From assembly GCA_964001155.1 (NCBI GenBank), contig CAXFCD010000090.1, forward strand, positions 1 to 32,929: DNA of 32,929 nt, read 5' to 3'. Below the pieces are notes generated by a model. It had not been told where the DNA came from. It searched no databases and worked only from the letters and a program-made list of their open reading frames with translations. Below, piece by piece: positions 15,880 through 23,867 of this stretch (the stretch's first letter is position 1; the number at the start of each line of letters is the position of its first letter). A program made the position numbers and the translations under genes. The DNA comes from CAXFCD01 sp964001155. Its GTDB lineage: Bacteria; Fidelibacterota; Marinisomatia; Marinisomatales; UBA1611.

Positions 15880-16278
15880 TTAGTTACTGTTGGCAATTGA
15901 GATTCGTTTGGCATCAGCCATTTTTAATTGATCAATCACCCGTACATAATCATTATAAGCTGTCTTGGCGTGGGCTTTCACTGAAATGATCAATTTATCA
16001 TTTTCCCTAAGTTTTTGACCCACAATGCGGTGAATTTGTTCCACATTTGTTGGTTCTTCATCCAAGAGCACTTTTCCTTGAGAATTGATCAGGCAGTTCA
16101 GGATATTTTCTTTCCTGATCTCAATTTCCATGTCACCCGGTGGCGGGAGTACAATGCCCAATCCTTTGTCTGTATCAATCGTGGTAGTAACCAGAAAAAA
16201 GATCAGAAGCAGAAAGGCAATATCTGCCATGGATGAGGTGGGGATTTCCCCGCCTTTGAATCTGCGTTTTTTGGCCAT
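15880..16278 (-). CDS. exbD: ExbD/TolR family protein, first copy
   Basis: 132 residues. Basic cytoplasmic start MAKKRRFKGGEIPTSSMADI, membrane helix IAFLLLIFFLVTTTI with the conserved aspartate in SMADI (D19), and a periplasmic domain ending in AKRISIANSN. It lies 12 bp after exbB and abuts the second exbD. Two ExbD paralogues with one ExbB is common in Bacteroidota and relatives and suggests a heteromeric stator. TolR is possible by family, but the tonB gene at the end of the operon favours ExbD. Confidence 0.9.
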   Translation of the reverse strand: MAKKRRFKGGEIPTSSMADIAFLLLIFFLVTTTIDTDKGLGIVLPPPGDMEIEIRKENILNCLINSQGKVLLDEEPTNVEQIHRIVGQKLRENDKLIISVKAHAKTAYNDYVRVIDQLKMADAKRISIANSN

Positions 16279-16290
16279 GCCGCCAGGTAT

Positions 16291-16908
16291 TTACTGATTC
16301 TTGGCTTCTTGCTCGTACAAGTGATCCATGATTTTCACAGACTGCTCTTCCATATCCAAAACGAGTTTATCAATTCTGGAGACAAAAATATTCTGGCAAG
16401 TTTGAATAATCATGGCCACGATCAGCCCGAAGGCAGTGGTCAAAAGCGCTTGTGAAATTCCACCGGCTACAACTGCCGGTGAAATATCATTAGCTGCTTT
16501 AATGGCGTCAAAAGCGTTAATCATCCCCACAACCGTGCCGGTAAACCCGAGCATGGGTGCAATGGTGATAACAGCATTCAGCCAAATCATATTTTTTTCA
16601 AGGAATGCCATTTCAATGGCGCCTGCATTTTGGATTGCTTTCTCAACATCCTGCAATCCCCGGTGCATCCGGGAAAGTCCCGCATGGAAAATTGCCGCTA
16701 CAGGGCCTTCGGTTTCTTCACAAACTGTTGCAGCTGCTTTGGTGCCGTTTTCATTAATTGCGTTGGTTATTTCGTCAAAAAAGGATTTTGAATCGACGGC
16801 AGACATCATGAGTGAATAGAATCGTTCAATGGCAAATCCAATTCCAAACAACAATGTTATCAGGATCGGCCACATGAAGCCACCGCCCTCTAAGAAGTAA
16901 TGGACCAT
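16291..16908 (-). CDS. exbB: ExbB/TolQ/MotA family proton channel
   Basis: 205 residues. Three membrane helices are visible: about 10-33 (MWPILITLLFGIGFAIERFY), 107-130 (LNAVITIAPMLGFTGTVVGM) and 150-178 (ISQALLTTAFGLIVAMIIQT). The TVVGM and ALLTTAFGL segments are the conserved core of the MotA/TolQ/ExbB channel, and threonine in the last helices lines the proton path. It is the first gene of the exbB-exbD-exbD-tonB set. It acts in the inner membrane as a pentameric stator around ExbD helices. Assignment to ExbB over TolQ rests on the TonB gene in the same operon; no tolB or pal is present. Confidence 0.9.
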   Translation of the reverse strand: MVHYFLEGGGFMWPILITLLFGIGFAIERFYSLMMSAVDSKSFFDEITNAINENGTKAAATVCEETEGPVAAIFHAGLSRMHRGLQDVEKAIQNAGAIEMAFLEKNMIWLNAVITIAPMLGFTGTVVGMINAFDAIKAANDISPAVVAGGISQALLTTAFGLIVAMIIQTCQNIFVSRIDKLVLDMEEQSVKIMDHLYEQEAKNQ

Positions 16909-16979
16909 AGTGTTACTCCGGTTATGATCTAATTAAGTGATTTAAAATGTTAAAAATGTTATTTAAAAAGACACTTAAT

Positions 16980-18593
16980 TTAATTGAATGATTGTAAGAA
17001 AGCATCAGCTTCATTAAAGTGTTTAAGGGTCTCAATGATCTGGTTATCAGTCTGCAATCGGATATTTGCTGCTTCATCTTTGCCCCAGATAGAACCGGCG
17101 ATTTCTCCCTTAATCCTATTATAAATCACCGCTGAATTATTTCGGAGTGAATCGTGGATTACATTGATAGAATCGTTTTTAAGATGAACAAGAAAGTCAT
17201 TGAATAATTCATCGGAGACTTGCCAAGAATCCCGAAATTCAGGGAAAGATTGAAACTCTTCCTGATGGGTTGAAGCAAATTCAGAGGCAAAATTAAAAAT
17301 GGGACGTTTGGCGCTGCGCAGTACTTTTCCCGTTTCCGCATTAATGTTGCTCTTATAAGGAATATAAATATCCGGGGTGATCCCGCCGCCGCCATATACA
17401 GTGCGTCCTGATTTTGTTTCATATTTAGGACGCAATTCTTTCAGGCTGTCAATCTTGGACTCTCGGTCTGTTTCATACAACTCACGATAATACGCTAATT
17501 CATTGCCATTTTCAAAAGGCCGCTGGATGAGTCTTCCAGAGGGTGTATAGTAACGGGCAATTGTAACGCGGACCGCTGCGCCGCTGTCTAAAGGCAGTTG
17601 CCGTTGAACCAACCCTTTGCCAAAACTGGTTTCTCCTACCACAAGTCCACGATCCAAATCTTGAACTGCGCCGGATACAATTTCACTGGCACTGGCAGAT
17701 CCGCGGTTAATCATAACGATTAAGGAAAAATCATCATAACCCCTATTGGAGTCGCCCATAAAAACCTGGTTGGATTCCTTGATTTTACCAATGGTATAAA
17801 CAAGGGTATCTTCCATGGTTATGAATTGATCTGCAATAGCTGCCGCTTGCTCTAAAAATCCGCCGCTGTTGCCTCGAAGGTCAAATACAAGCCGTTTCAT
17901 ACCTTGAGCGCGGAGGGATTCGATTGACTCAGTCACCTCTTTTTCTGTGGTAGCGGAAAACCGCCTTAAGAAAATATACCCGGTTTCATTATCAATCATG
18001 GTTGCAGCGCCGACGCTATGAATTGGTATATTGTCCCGAATAATAGTCACATCAAAAGGATTTGCAGCGCCGATACGACTGATGGTTACATCTACCTTGG
18101 TTCCTTTACGTCCCCTCAGCTTTTTAAAAACCTCATCCTTTGTGATCTTGTAAGCATCTTCACCGTTGATGGCGATAATCTTATCGCCGGACATAAGTCC
18201 AACAATATCGGAGGGGCTGTCAGGCACCGGGGAAATGACGGTAATAAACCCATCTAAAATGTCAAATTCAATTCCAATCCCTTGGAATTTCCCCTTAAAT
18301 AATTCAGTGATATTCTCCTGTTCTTTAGCCGGGATGTAGGTGGAATGAGGGTCAAGTTCTTCCATCAAACCATGAAATGCACCATCCATGACTTTATCCA
18401 TATCCACGGTATCAAAATAGAAATGATTCACATAGGATATAATCTGCTGCAGCACATTCATTTTTTCCCGCAAAATTTTGTACACATTTTGATTGCCGGA
18501 ATACACCTTAGGCATAAAAAGAATAACTGCCATCAGGAAGCCAAGAGTTGCGGATAGGGCTAAAGGCCAAATCTTGCTAAATTTTTTAAACAT
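16980..18593 (-). CDS. ctpA: C-terminal processing protease (S41 family, CtpA/Prc type)
   Basis: 537 residues. An N-terminal membrane segment (about 9-28) is followed by the S41 N-terminal helical region (DPHSTYIPAKE near 81-91), a PDZ domain (about 95-180, with SPSDIVGLMSGDKIIAINGED) and the catalytic core. S301 in NRGSASASEI and K326 in SFGKGLVQ form the Ser-Lys dyad, spaced 25 residues as in Prc. The C-terminal 130 residues are poorly conserved. These periplasmic proteases trim C termini of envelope proteins and can regulate peptidoglycan hydrolases. It lies 71 bp upstream of exbB on the same strand and may share its transcript. No adaptor such as NlpI is in the window. Confidence 0.92.
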   Translation of the reverse strand: MFKKFSKIWPLALSATLGFLMAVILFMPKVYSGNQNVYKILREKMNVLQQIISYVNHFYFDTVDMDKVMDGAFHGLMEELDPHSTYIPAKEQENITELFKGKFQGIGIEFDILDGFITVISPVPDSPSDIVGLMSGDKIIAINGEDAYKITKDEVFKKLRGRKGTKVDVTISRIGAANPFDVTIIRDNIPIHSVGAATMIDNETGYIFLRRFSATTEKEVTESIESLRAQGMKRLVFDLRGNSGGFLEQAAAIADQFITMEDTLVYTIGKIKESNQVFMGDSNRGYDDFSLIVMINRGSASASEIVSGAVQDLDRGLVVGETSFGKGLVQRQLPLDSGAAVRVTIARYYTPSGRLIQRPFENGNELAYYRELYETDRESKIDSLKELRPKYETKSGRTVYGGGGITPDIYIPYKSNINAETGKVLRSAKRPIFNFASEFASTHQEEFQSFPEFRDSWQVSDELFNDFLVHLKNDSINVIHDSLRNNSAVIYNRIKGEIAGSIWGKDEAANIRLQTDNQIIETLKHFNEADAFLQSFN

Positions 18594-18700
18594 AAATTTT
18601 ATTTCTTTTGGTATAAATTGATAAATAATGTTATTCAGAATATTATCCCAAGGAATAAAATCAGGGGATTCAATATTGCAGTTGGATAGGGTTGGAAATT

Positions 18701-18774
18701 AAAAAAAGATGAAGCCACATCACGTATTATTCCGATTAGTCTAAAACGGACATAATACGATTTGTGCTCATCTT
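18701..18774 (-). terminator. Large bulged terminator after the second AMIN-like/PEGA gene
   Basis: Read on the minus strand, four paired blocks share one axis: AAGATGA with TCATCTT, CAC with GTG, CGTATTAT with ATAATACG, and CCG with CGG. A run of Ts (18701-18707) then follows. It starts 7 bp after the stop codon of the 18781-20007 gene and precedes ctpA, whose start is about 110 bp further on, so it should separate the two transcripts. Confidence 0.65.
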
Positions 18775-18780
18775 CGCACG

Positions 18781-20007
18781 TTATAAAAGTGAAATAAAAA
18801 ATAAAAGAACTGCTACCATCGGCACACCAATATACCCTCCACCTTTTATTTCTCTTGGCTTAATAGAGGGTGTCCACAATTCGTTGTATTTAAGGCGAAC
18901 TTCAGAAATCTTTCCCGATTCAACGTAAACTGTTTGAACGCCGAATGCCTGATTATTATGATCATTGCTCACAAAGGACCATTTGCCTAAGCCAAGTGCG
19001 TTTTTTTGGACAGGTTTGAAGTTGCTGACCTGGTGCCAACCGGGTTCAACTGAAATGATACTTACAATGGGTGTATCACCCACATACTTCCCATCTACGT
19101 AAATAGGGATGTCTGCCATATTTGTTTTTATTGCTATGCCGCCATTGGAAAACATTTCAATATCCAACGTTGAAGCCGAATGATCAAAACGACCCTGCAT
19201 GAAATCTTGATCCATTGATTCTGGAAATTGGATTGGAGTCTGAGTTGTACTGCTACCATTCATAGATTCAATGGCTTCAGATTTACTGGACAACTTCCAT
19301 AATGTTTGATTATTTTTGTGCTCGATCTGCGATGAAGTTAGTGTTAGTGTTTGATCGTCCGTTTCATTGATGGTCAAAAGATCATCATTCAATTCTTCTT
19401 GTATATCGATTTGGCTAGAAACTTCAGAATCAGGTATCGTGATTAATGCTGATTGTTTTTCACTGCCTACATTCTTTTGAGTTTTTTTAACTTTATTTCT
19501 GAAATCTGATTTATTGGTTTTCGTCTGGTGAGAATTTGCATGTTGAAATACTGAATTGCCATCTTTCACAATACGGTTTTTCAGATTTGCAACTTTTGAT
19601 TTTTTCATTTCAGTGTGAATAAACACAATTGTGTTGGGATGTGTTTGAGAATTTATAATATCAAATCCCACGATGGGTCTGCCAATTAAAAAAGCCAATT
19701 GTGTTGAATGTTTAAAATCATCCATTTTTATCTCTTTTAGTGGATGCTTAAGATCAGAAAATGGCATTTTGCGGGCTGGGAGACGGACACCTAATATCGT
19801 TAAATAAACCCAACCTTGGTCTGATTTCCAACCAATGATATCATCATCTTGAATGGGCGCTGTCATATCTATATTCACCATAATCCCATTTTCCTTAATG
19901 GAATAATGAATATTCTGAATGGACGTACTGCCCAGGGAGATTGATAGCAATGCAATCCAGGGTATGATGTATTTCAATTGAAACTCTTTTGAATTGTGAG
20001 CCTTCAT
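18781..20007 (-). CDS. Exported AMIN-like / PEGA-domain protein, paralogue
   Basis: 408 residues. Signal peptide around residues 11-27 (LKYIIPWIALLSISLGS); N-terminal AMIN-like domain opening IQNIHYSIKENGIMVNIDM (29-47); a long Asn/Ser/Lys/Thr-rich linker; a PEGA domain (289-328, IPIYVDGKYVGDTPI and VEPGWHQVSNF); a short beta segment with TVYVESGK; and a hydrophobic C-terminal helix (390-408) ending at the last residue. Order and motifs match the gene at 5979-7532 (GWKSDQGWVYLTIL against VWKSNQRWIYLTLL; STQLAFLIGRPIVGFDIIN against STQLSFMFKRPILGYDVVN), so the two are paralogues with unrelated linkers. A TTG start at 19977 would begin directly at the signal peptide and is an alternative to ATG 20007. 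Envelope or cell-wall role inferred. Confidence 0.72.
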   Translation of the reverse strand: MKAHNSKEFQLKYIIPWIALLSISLGSTSIQNIHYSIKENGIMVNIDMTAPIQDDDIIGWKSDQGWVYLTILGVRLPARKMPFSDLKHPLKEIKMDDFKHSTQLAFLIGRPIVGFDIINSQTHPNTIVFIHTEMKKSKVANLKNRIVKDGNSVFQHANSHQTKTNKSDFRNKVKKTQKNVGSEKQSALITIPDSEVSSQIDIQEELNDDLLTINETDDQTLTLTSSQIEHKNNQTLWKLSSKSEAIESMNGSSTTQTPIQFPESMDQDFMQGRFDHSASTLDIEMFSNGGIAIKTNMADIPIYVDGKYVGDTPIVSIISVEPGWHQVSNFKPVQKNALGLGKWSFVSNDHNNQAFGVQTVYVESGKISEVRLKYNELWTPSIKPREIKGGGYIGVPMVAVLLFFISLL

Positions 20008-20141
20008 TGGCTCTAAAATAGTATTTAGCCTGAAAACTTAGACTGATGTTATGAAAAAATCAAGTAGTTAAAAAAGAACGCTACCTTTGATGATTTACGT
20101 TGCTAACATACCAATTTAACCCAAACCCACGAAAATAATAG

Positions 20142-21062
20142 TTACAGTCCTATATATAACATGGTTCTAAATGTCGTTCCCTGAATAGCTGATGAAGGTG
20201 AATCACTAATTTTTGTTCTTCCATTTAATAGCCAATTCCCTGCTGGAATAGTTCCTTTATTAAACCCTACGCTAATCCGCAATCCTAATCGATCTAAAAA
20301 CTGCCATTTTACTGCGACATATGGTTGAAAATTAAAAAATGTTGCACTTACATCCCTTAATAAGCCTGGAACAGTTCCCGGTAAAATAACTGGATCATCA
20401 TAACTATCTGCGTCCACACCATAATACAATGTTCCTGTACTGTCCATAGTGCCATATGCGTTATTAAATACAGATCCCCATCTTGGATTCCCGCTCTGTT
20501 GGTCCACGGCAATGCCTGCCCGCGCTAGGCCCATGAGAGCCCCAGCTGATAATTCAAGGTCCTGTAAAAGAGGCATGACGTATTCGATAGATGCAGCGCC
20601 CATAGAAATTGAAAATTTTGCTTCAATTGTCGGATTAAAAAAATTAGTATAATCTTTAAACTCCTCACCTTCACCTACATCCCATACACCATTTTCATTT
20701 TCATCGGTCCAATCTAATTGGCCATTCGGCTCTGCATTTCCTTGATCATCTTCTGTATCCTTAAAAATGATAATATCAGGTACTGTACTAATTGTTGTGC
20801 CTCCAGCCCCAGCATAGCCTCCAATGCGCCAACGGCCTGTAACATGGGCGAAACCTTCCCCGCCATGAATCACAAAAGGATCTTTGAAATTTTTAGGATT
20901 GAGCCCTAGTCCCATCAGGTCCGATGACCCGGGAATTGAGTCCATTTTTATATACATAGGGCTGTAGCCAATCCCGCCGCCAAGAAACTCCTCAGCAGGA
21001 TAACTAAATTGCGCAAATAAAATCGACGCATGGATTGCGATGAATAAAATGATTTTTTTCAT
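20142..21062 (-). CDS. Exported beta-barrel-like protein with a calcium-loop-like insert
   Basis: 306 residues. Signal peptide MKKIILFIAIHASILFAQ, then glycine-rich alternating strands (GRWRIGGYAGAGG, SISMGAASIEYVMPLL, LGLRISVGFNKGTIPAGNW) and a final hydrophobic strand (FRTMLYIGL), suggesting an outer-membrane barrel. Around residues 116-133 a loop reads DWTDENENGVWDVGEGEEF; DENENGVWD fits the dockerin or EF-hand type pattern DxNxNGxxD, so it may bind calcium. I do not recognise the family. Spaced 134 bp upstream of the paralogue at 18781-20007 on the same strand and perhaps co-transcribed. GGAG lies 12 nt before the ATG. Divergent from the FG-GAP genes, with 217 bp between. Confidence 0.62.
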   Translation of the reverse strand: MKKIILFIAIHASILFAQFSYPAEEFLGGGIGYSPMYIKMDSIPGSSDLMGLGLNPKNFKDPFVIHGGEGFAHVTGRWRIGGYAGAGGTTISTVPDIIIFKDTEDDQGNAEPNGQLDWTDENENGVWDVGEGEEFKDYTNFFNPTIEAKFSISMGAASIEYVMPLLQDLELSAGALMGLARAGIAVDQQSGNPRWGSVFNNAYGTMDSTGTLYYGVDADSYDDPVILPGTVPGLLRDVSATFFNFQPYVAVKWQFLDRLGLRISVGFNKGTIPAGNWLLNGRTKISDSPSSAIQGTTFRTMLYIGL

Positions 21063-21171
21063 GTTTATGGGGTTCTCCGCATTGATGACGATATCAAATT
21101 AAGATTGATCAGTGAATTTAGAAAGAAAATATGGCTGTAAATTTAAGTATTCGCAATACAGGGTCTTTTCC

Positions 21172-21200
21172 TTGTAAAAATAGCCTTAACATCCTATATT
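21172..21200 (+). promoter_or_regulatory. Candidate sigma-70-type promoter for the FG-GAP gene pair
   Basis: TTGTAA, a 17-nt spacer, then TATATT; this is five of six matches in the -10 box and four of six in the -35 box. It lies about 80 bp upstream of the ATG at 21280 in a divergent intergenic region. The organism's promoter consensus is unknown, so this is tentative. Confidence 0.45.
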
Positions 21201-21222
21201 TTTCGAAGAGTAAACGAGGTAA

Positions 21223-21249
21223 GGGAGATCAAAACGTGATTTGCCTCCC
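21223..21249 (+). promoter_or_regulatory. Hairpin in the 5' leader of the FG-GAP gene pair
   Basis: GGGAG pairs with CTCCC, and an inner CAAA pairs with TTTG around a 6-nt loop. It lies about 23 nt downstream of the proposed -10 box and 30 nt before the ATG, so it would sit near the 5' end of the transcript. No U-run follows. It could stabilise the mRNA or bind a regulator. Confidence 0.35.
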
Positions 21250-21279
21250 GAATAACTATATCCAATTTTGGTTTAAACC

Positions 21280-23856
21280 ATGAGGTTAAGTACGTACACA
21301 GGAGCTGAAAAACGCTTCTTAAAAGGAATTTTTCTCGGAGTCCTGCTCCTATCTGGACTCTCGGGCAAGGCGACGTTCCACGTCCACGGGTCTTACGACC
21401 TGGATAATGATGGCCAAGCGGAGACGCTCATCCTGAATACCCGTGCATCATCTGCTATTTGGGTAGAGATTGCAAAATCCGCACCGGGAGACACCCTTTG
21501 GGCTTATTCATTACCTGACGGACAACAATTCAATGATGCAGAAATTGCTGACATCAACGGCGACGGATTTTATGATCTGGTGGCTGTGGTGGATATATAT
21601 CCGGCTGTTAATGATCAGCCATGGTTGTATGTATTCCACGGTAACGCTGCAGGATTTGCAACGGAACCATTGACTACAGGGATTAACGCCTTGGGTTTAA
21701 ATGGCGTCCGCCCATCCAACCTTTCCCTTGTCCCCGGTGGATCACCGCAATTTTCAGTCGCTTTCGGGTCACCACTCCGGCAGGGAATGATTTTCGATAT
21801 TGACCTGAGTGATGATAGTATTGCAATCACCAATTTCCGGATGTTAATCGCGCCCATTATCAGCAACGGATACGGATTGGTATTTACCGGCGGATTCAAA
21901 AGCAAGGGCGGCCACTATGTCGCTACAATCTCTACGGAAGACAATCGCCTGAAAACTGCTATTTTTGATGTAGGGCAAAATTTTAAATTAATACAGTCCG
22001 GGGAACTTCGATTAGGTGAGGCACACTACCTGCTTGGGGCAGACATCCAACCATTTCGGTCAAAACAATCCAATAAAAGCGGTTTATTAATTCCCTTTGG
22101 GTCTGATGATGTTTTCTTGTTAGAGGTGGCAGATGAAACAACAGCGCTTTATAATACTAGCTTTTCCGGCAAAGGTGCTTATCCCATCGCTGATGAAAAA
22201 GAGGGACCAACGATTTCCCGAATCTTGCAAAAAAGGCATGATGCGGAAATCACCACAACCCAGCGATCCATTTCCCATTATCTTACCTCTCGCACTGAAA
22301 AAGGCCAGTTGGCGCCACCGCCACCAGCTTTGACAGACGAGGCTGCCACCCTGAAATCCGTCCCAATGCCGGGTGATCAGGATTTGACTACTTTGCCGGA
22401 TGGACAAAGCGAGGTTTACAGCACCATAGAGGAACCCGGCAAGCAAAAAAATTACAACGCCTTAACACCAACACTGGGTGATTTTTTGGCCAGTGTAAAA
22501 AATGAATTGCCCGAGGAAGTTCCCGAAGTTGAAAAAGTAGCAATTCCTGACATGAATAAGGATATGGAAAGTGTCACCTGGGCAGATGAAGCCGGATTTA
22601 CTCATGTGAATTTGGGTGAATATATCACGGATGATACAGAGTCGGATTCTGCGATTTCGCCAATCCCTGAAAAAGATACAGGCATTACAACCTTTCAAGA
22701 AACCGTTACGGAAGCCTTAACGCCCAAAGTGGTTGCCGAAGATACGGCCATTGATATGCAGTCCGGAAATGAGATTGACCTGTATTACGTTTTGGCCATG
22801 ACGCCGGCATCGCAGACCAAGGACCGCTATATTTTTGATGGAGAAGCGCCATTTGGGGTTGCTGTGAATCAAGTACCGCCCATGGGAAAAGCCACTCATT
22901 TTCAGCATGGTGTTTCCGCAAACTTGGCGAATCTGCAGCGAGGTGAAACATTCGATTTTGCCTACTCACTGCGAGATGCACGGTTAGACAGCATCACCAC
23001 ATTGACCATGGTACACGATATGCAAACCAACGTGGTGTTTATGTCCATATCGCCTACCAGCGACTCTTTATCCCAATCATATCAACCGGAAGCATTCGAC
23101 CCTAAACTGTTTGAGTTCCCTGATTATTTCTTTGAGGGCTTCCCCACCTCATTGGATATGGATTTTTCCGACAAATTGATCCGTTTCTCTTTCGATGGCA
23201 TAGAAGATTCAACGTATCATGGCATTTATTTATCCTCTACAACACCTTCGAATCCGGCTCAGTCCTTGGCTGTCTTTATGGATGAGGGCACCCTTCAGGC
23301 TATTCGTGGGGAAGTAGTGGTAAGGGCCAATGGTTCGAAAAAAGTCACCACGGAATTTGACTTGGTGGGAACAGTAGAACCTGCGGTGATGTTCTCCCGC
23401 CTGATACAGGAAATGTTTCCCGATGAATTGAAAATCAAATTGTTGCAAGGTGCTTCCTTAGAGGAGCCGTTATTTGGTCCCAGCGGCAAATTACCAAAGA
23501 TTACCCGGGAACCTCGTTTACCAGAAGCTCAGCCCGCCCAGGCTAATCCCGAAATTCCTGTGGAGCCGAAACAAAGCATTGTTCCGGAAGGAGACGAAAT
23601 TGTTGGTGATGAAAAAGTAACTACAGATTCTGATACTCCGGTACCGCAGGAAGATGAAGTAGCCCCTGCCGTATTGGAGGTGGAAACGCCCGTTTCCGTT
23701 CCGCCAGCACCAACGGATTCTTTAAAATTGGAAGAAAGAAAAGAGCCAACACCAAAAAAGGAAGGAGAGCCTGCTGAACCTGAGGAATCCCAATCCGATC
23801 CTGAACCGGAACCAAAGGCCGAAGAAGGCGATGAAAGTAGCGGAGATAACCGATAG
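21280..23856 (+). CDS. Exported protein with degenerate FG-GAP-like propeller and long acidic tail
   Basis: 858 residues. An N-terminal hydrophobic segment (about 13-31) is a signal peptide. Residues about 35-290 form FG-GAP/VCBS-like repeats with two intact calcium loops, DLDNDGQAE and DINGDGFYD; the later blades have lost theirs. A low-complexity linker (about 310-490) follows, then a domain of unknown type (about 490-710, starting NEIDLYYVLAMTP). The tail (about 720-858) is rich in Pro and Glu and strongly acidic. The propeller part aligns by eye with that of the next gene (GSYDLDNDG with GTYDLDGDG; VAFGSPLRQGMIF with LALGSPFRGFAIV), so the two are paralogues. The next gene begins 11 bp downstream, so they form an operon. 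Surface or periplasmic binding role inferred; function unknown. Confidence 0.7.
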   Translation: MRLSTYTGAEKRFLKGIFLGVLLLSGLSGKATFHVHGSYDLDNDGQAETLILNTRASSAIWVEIAKSAPGDTLWAYSLPDGQQFNDAEIADINGDGFYDLVAVVDIYPAVNDQPWLYVFHGNAAGFATEPLTTGINALGLNGVRPSNLSLVPGGSPQFSVAFGSPLRQGMIFDIDLSDDSIAITNFRMLIAPIISNGYGLVFTGGFKSKGGHYVATISTEDNRLKTAIFDVGQNFKLIQSGELRLGEAHYLLGADIQPFRSKQSNKSGLLIPFGSDDVFLLEVADETTALYNTSFSGKGAYPIADEKEGPTISRILQKRHDAEITTTQRSISHYLTSRTEKGQLAPPPPALTDEAATLKSVPMPGDQDLTTLPDGQSEVYSTIEEPGKQKNYNALTPTLGDFLASVKNELPEEVPEVEKVAIPDMNKDMESVTWADEAGFTHVNLGEYITDDTESDSAISPIPEKDTGITTFQETVTEALTPKVVAEDTAIDMQSGNEIDLYYVLAMTPASQTKDRYIFDGEAPFGVAVNQVPPMGKATHFQHGVSANLANLQRGETFDFAYSLRDARLDSITTLTMVHDMQTNVVFMSISPTSDSLSQSYQPEAFDPKLFEFPDYFFEGFPTSLDMDFSDKLIRFSFDGIEDSTYHGIYLSSTTPSNPAQSLAVFMDEGTLQAIRGEVVVRANGSKKVTTEFDLVGTVEPAVMFSRLIQEMFPDELKIKLLQGASLEEPLFGPSGKLPKITREPRLPEAQPAQANPEIPVEPKQSIVPEGDEIVGDEKVTTDSDTPVPQEDEVAPAVLEVETPVSVPPAPTDSLKLEERKEPTPKKEGEPAEPEESQSDPEPEPKAEEGDESSGDNR

Positions 23857-23867
23857 ATAGGTCCCTT

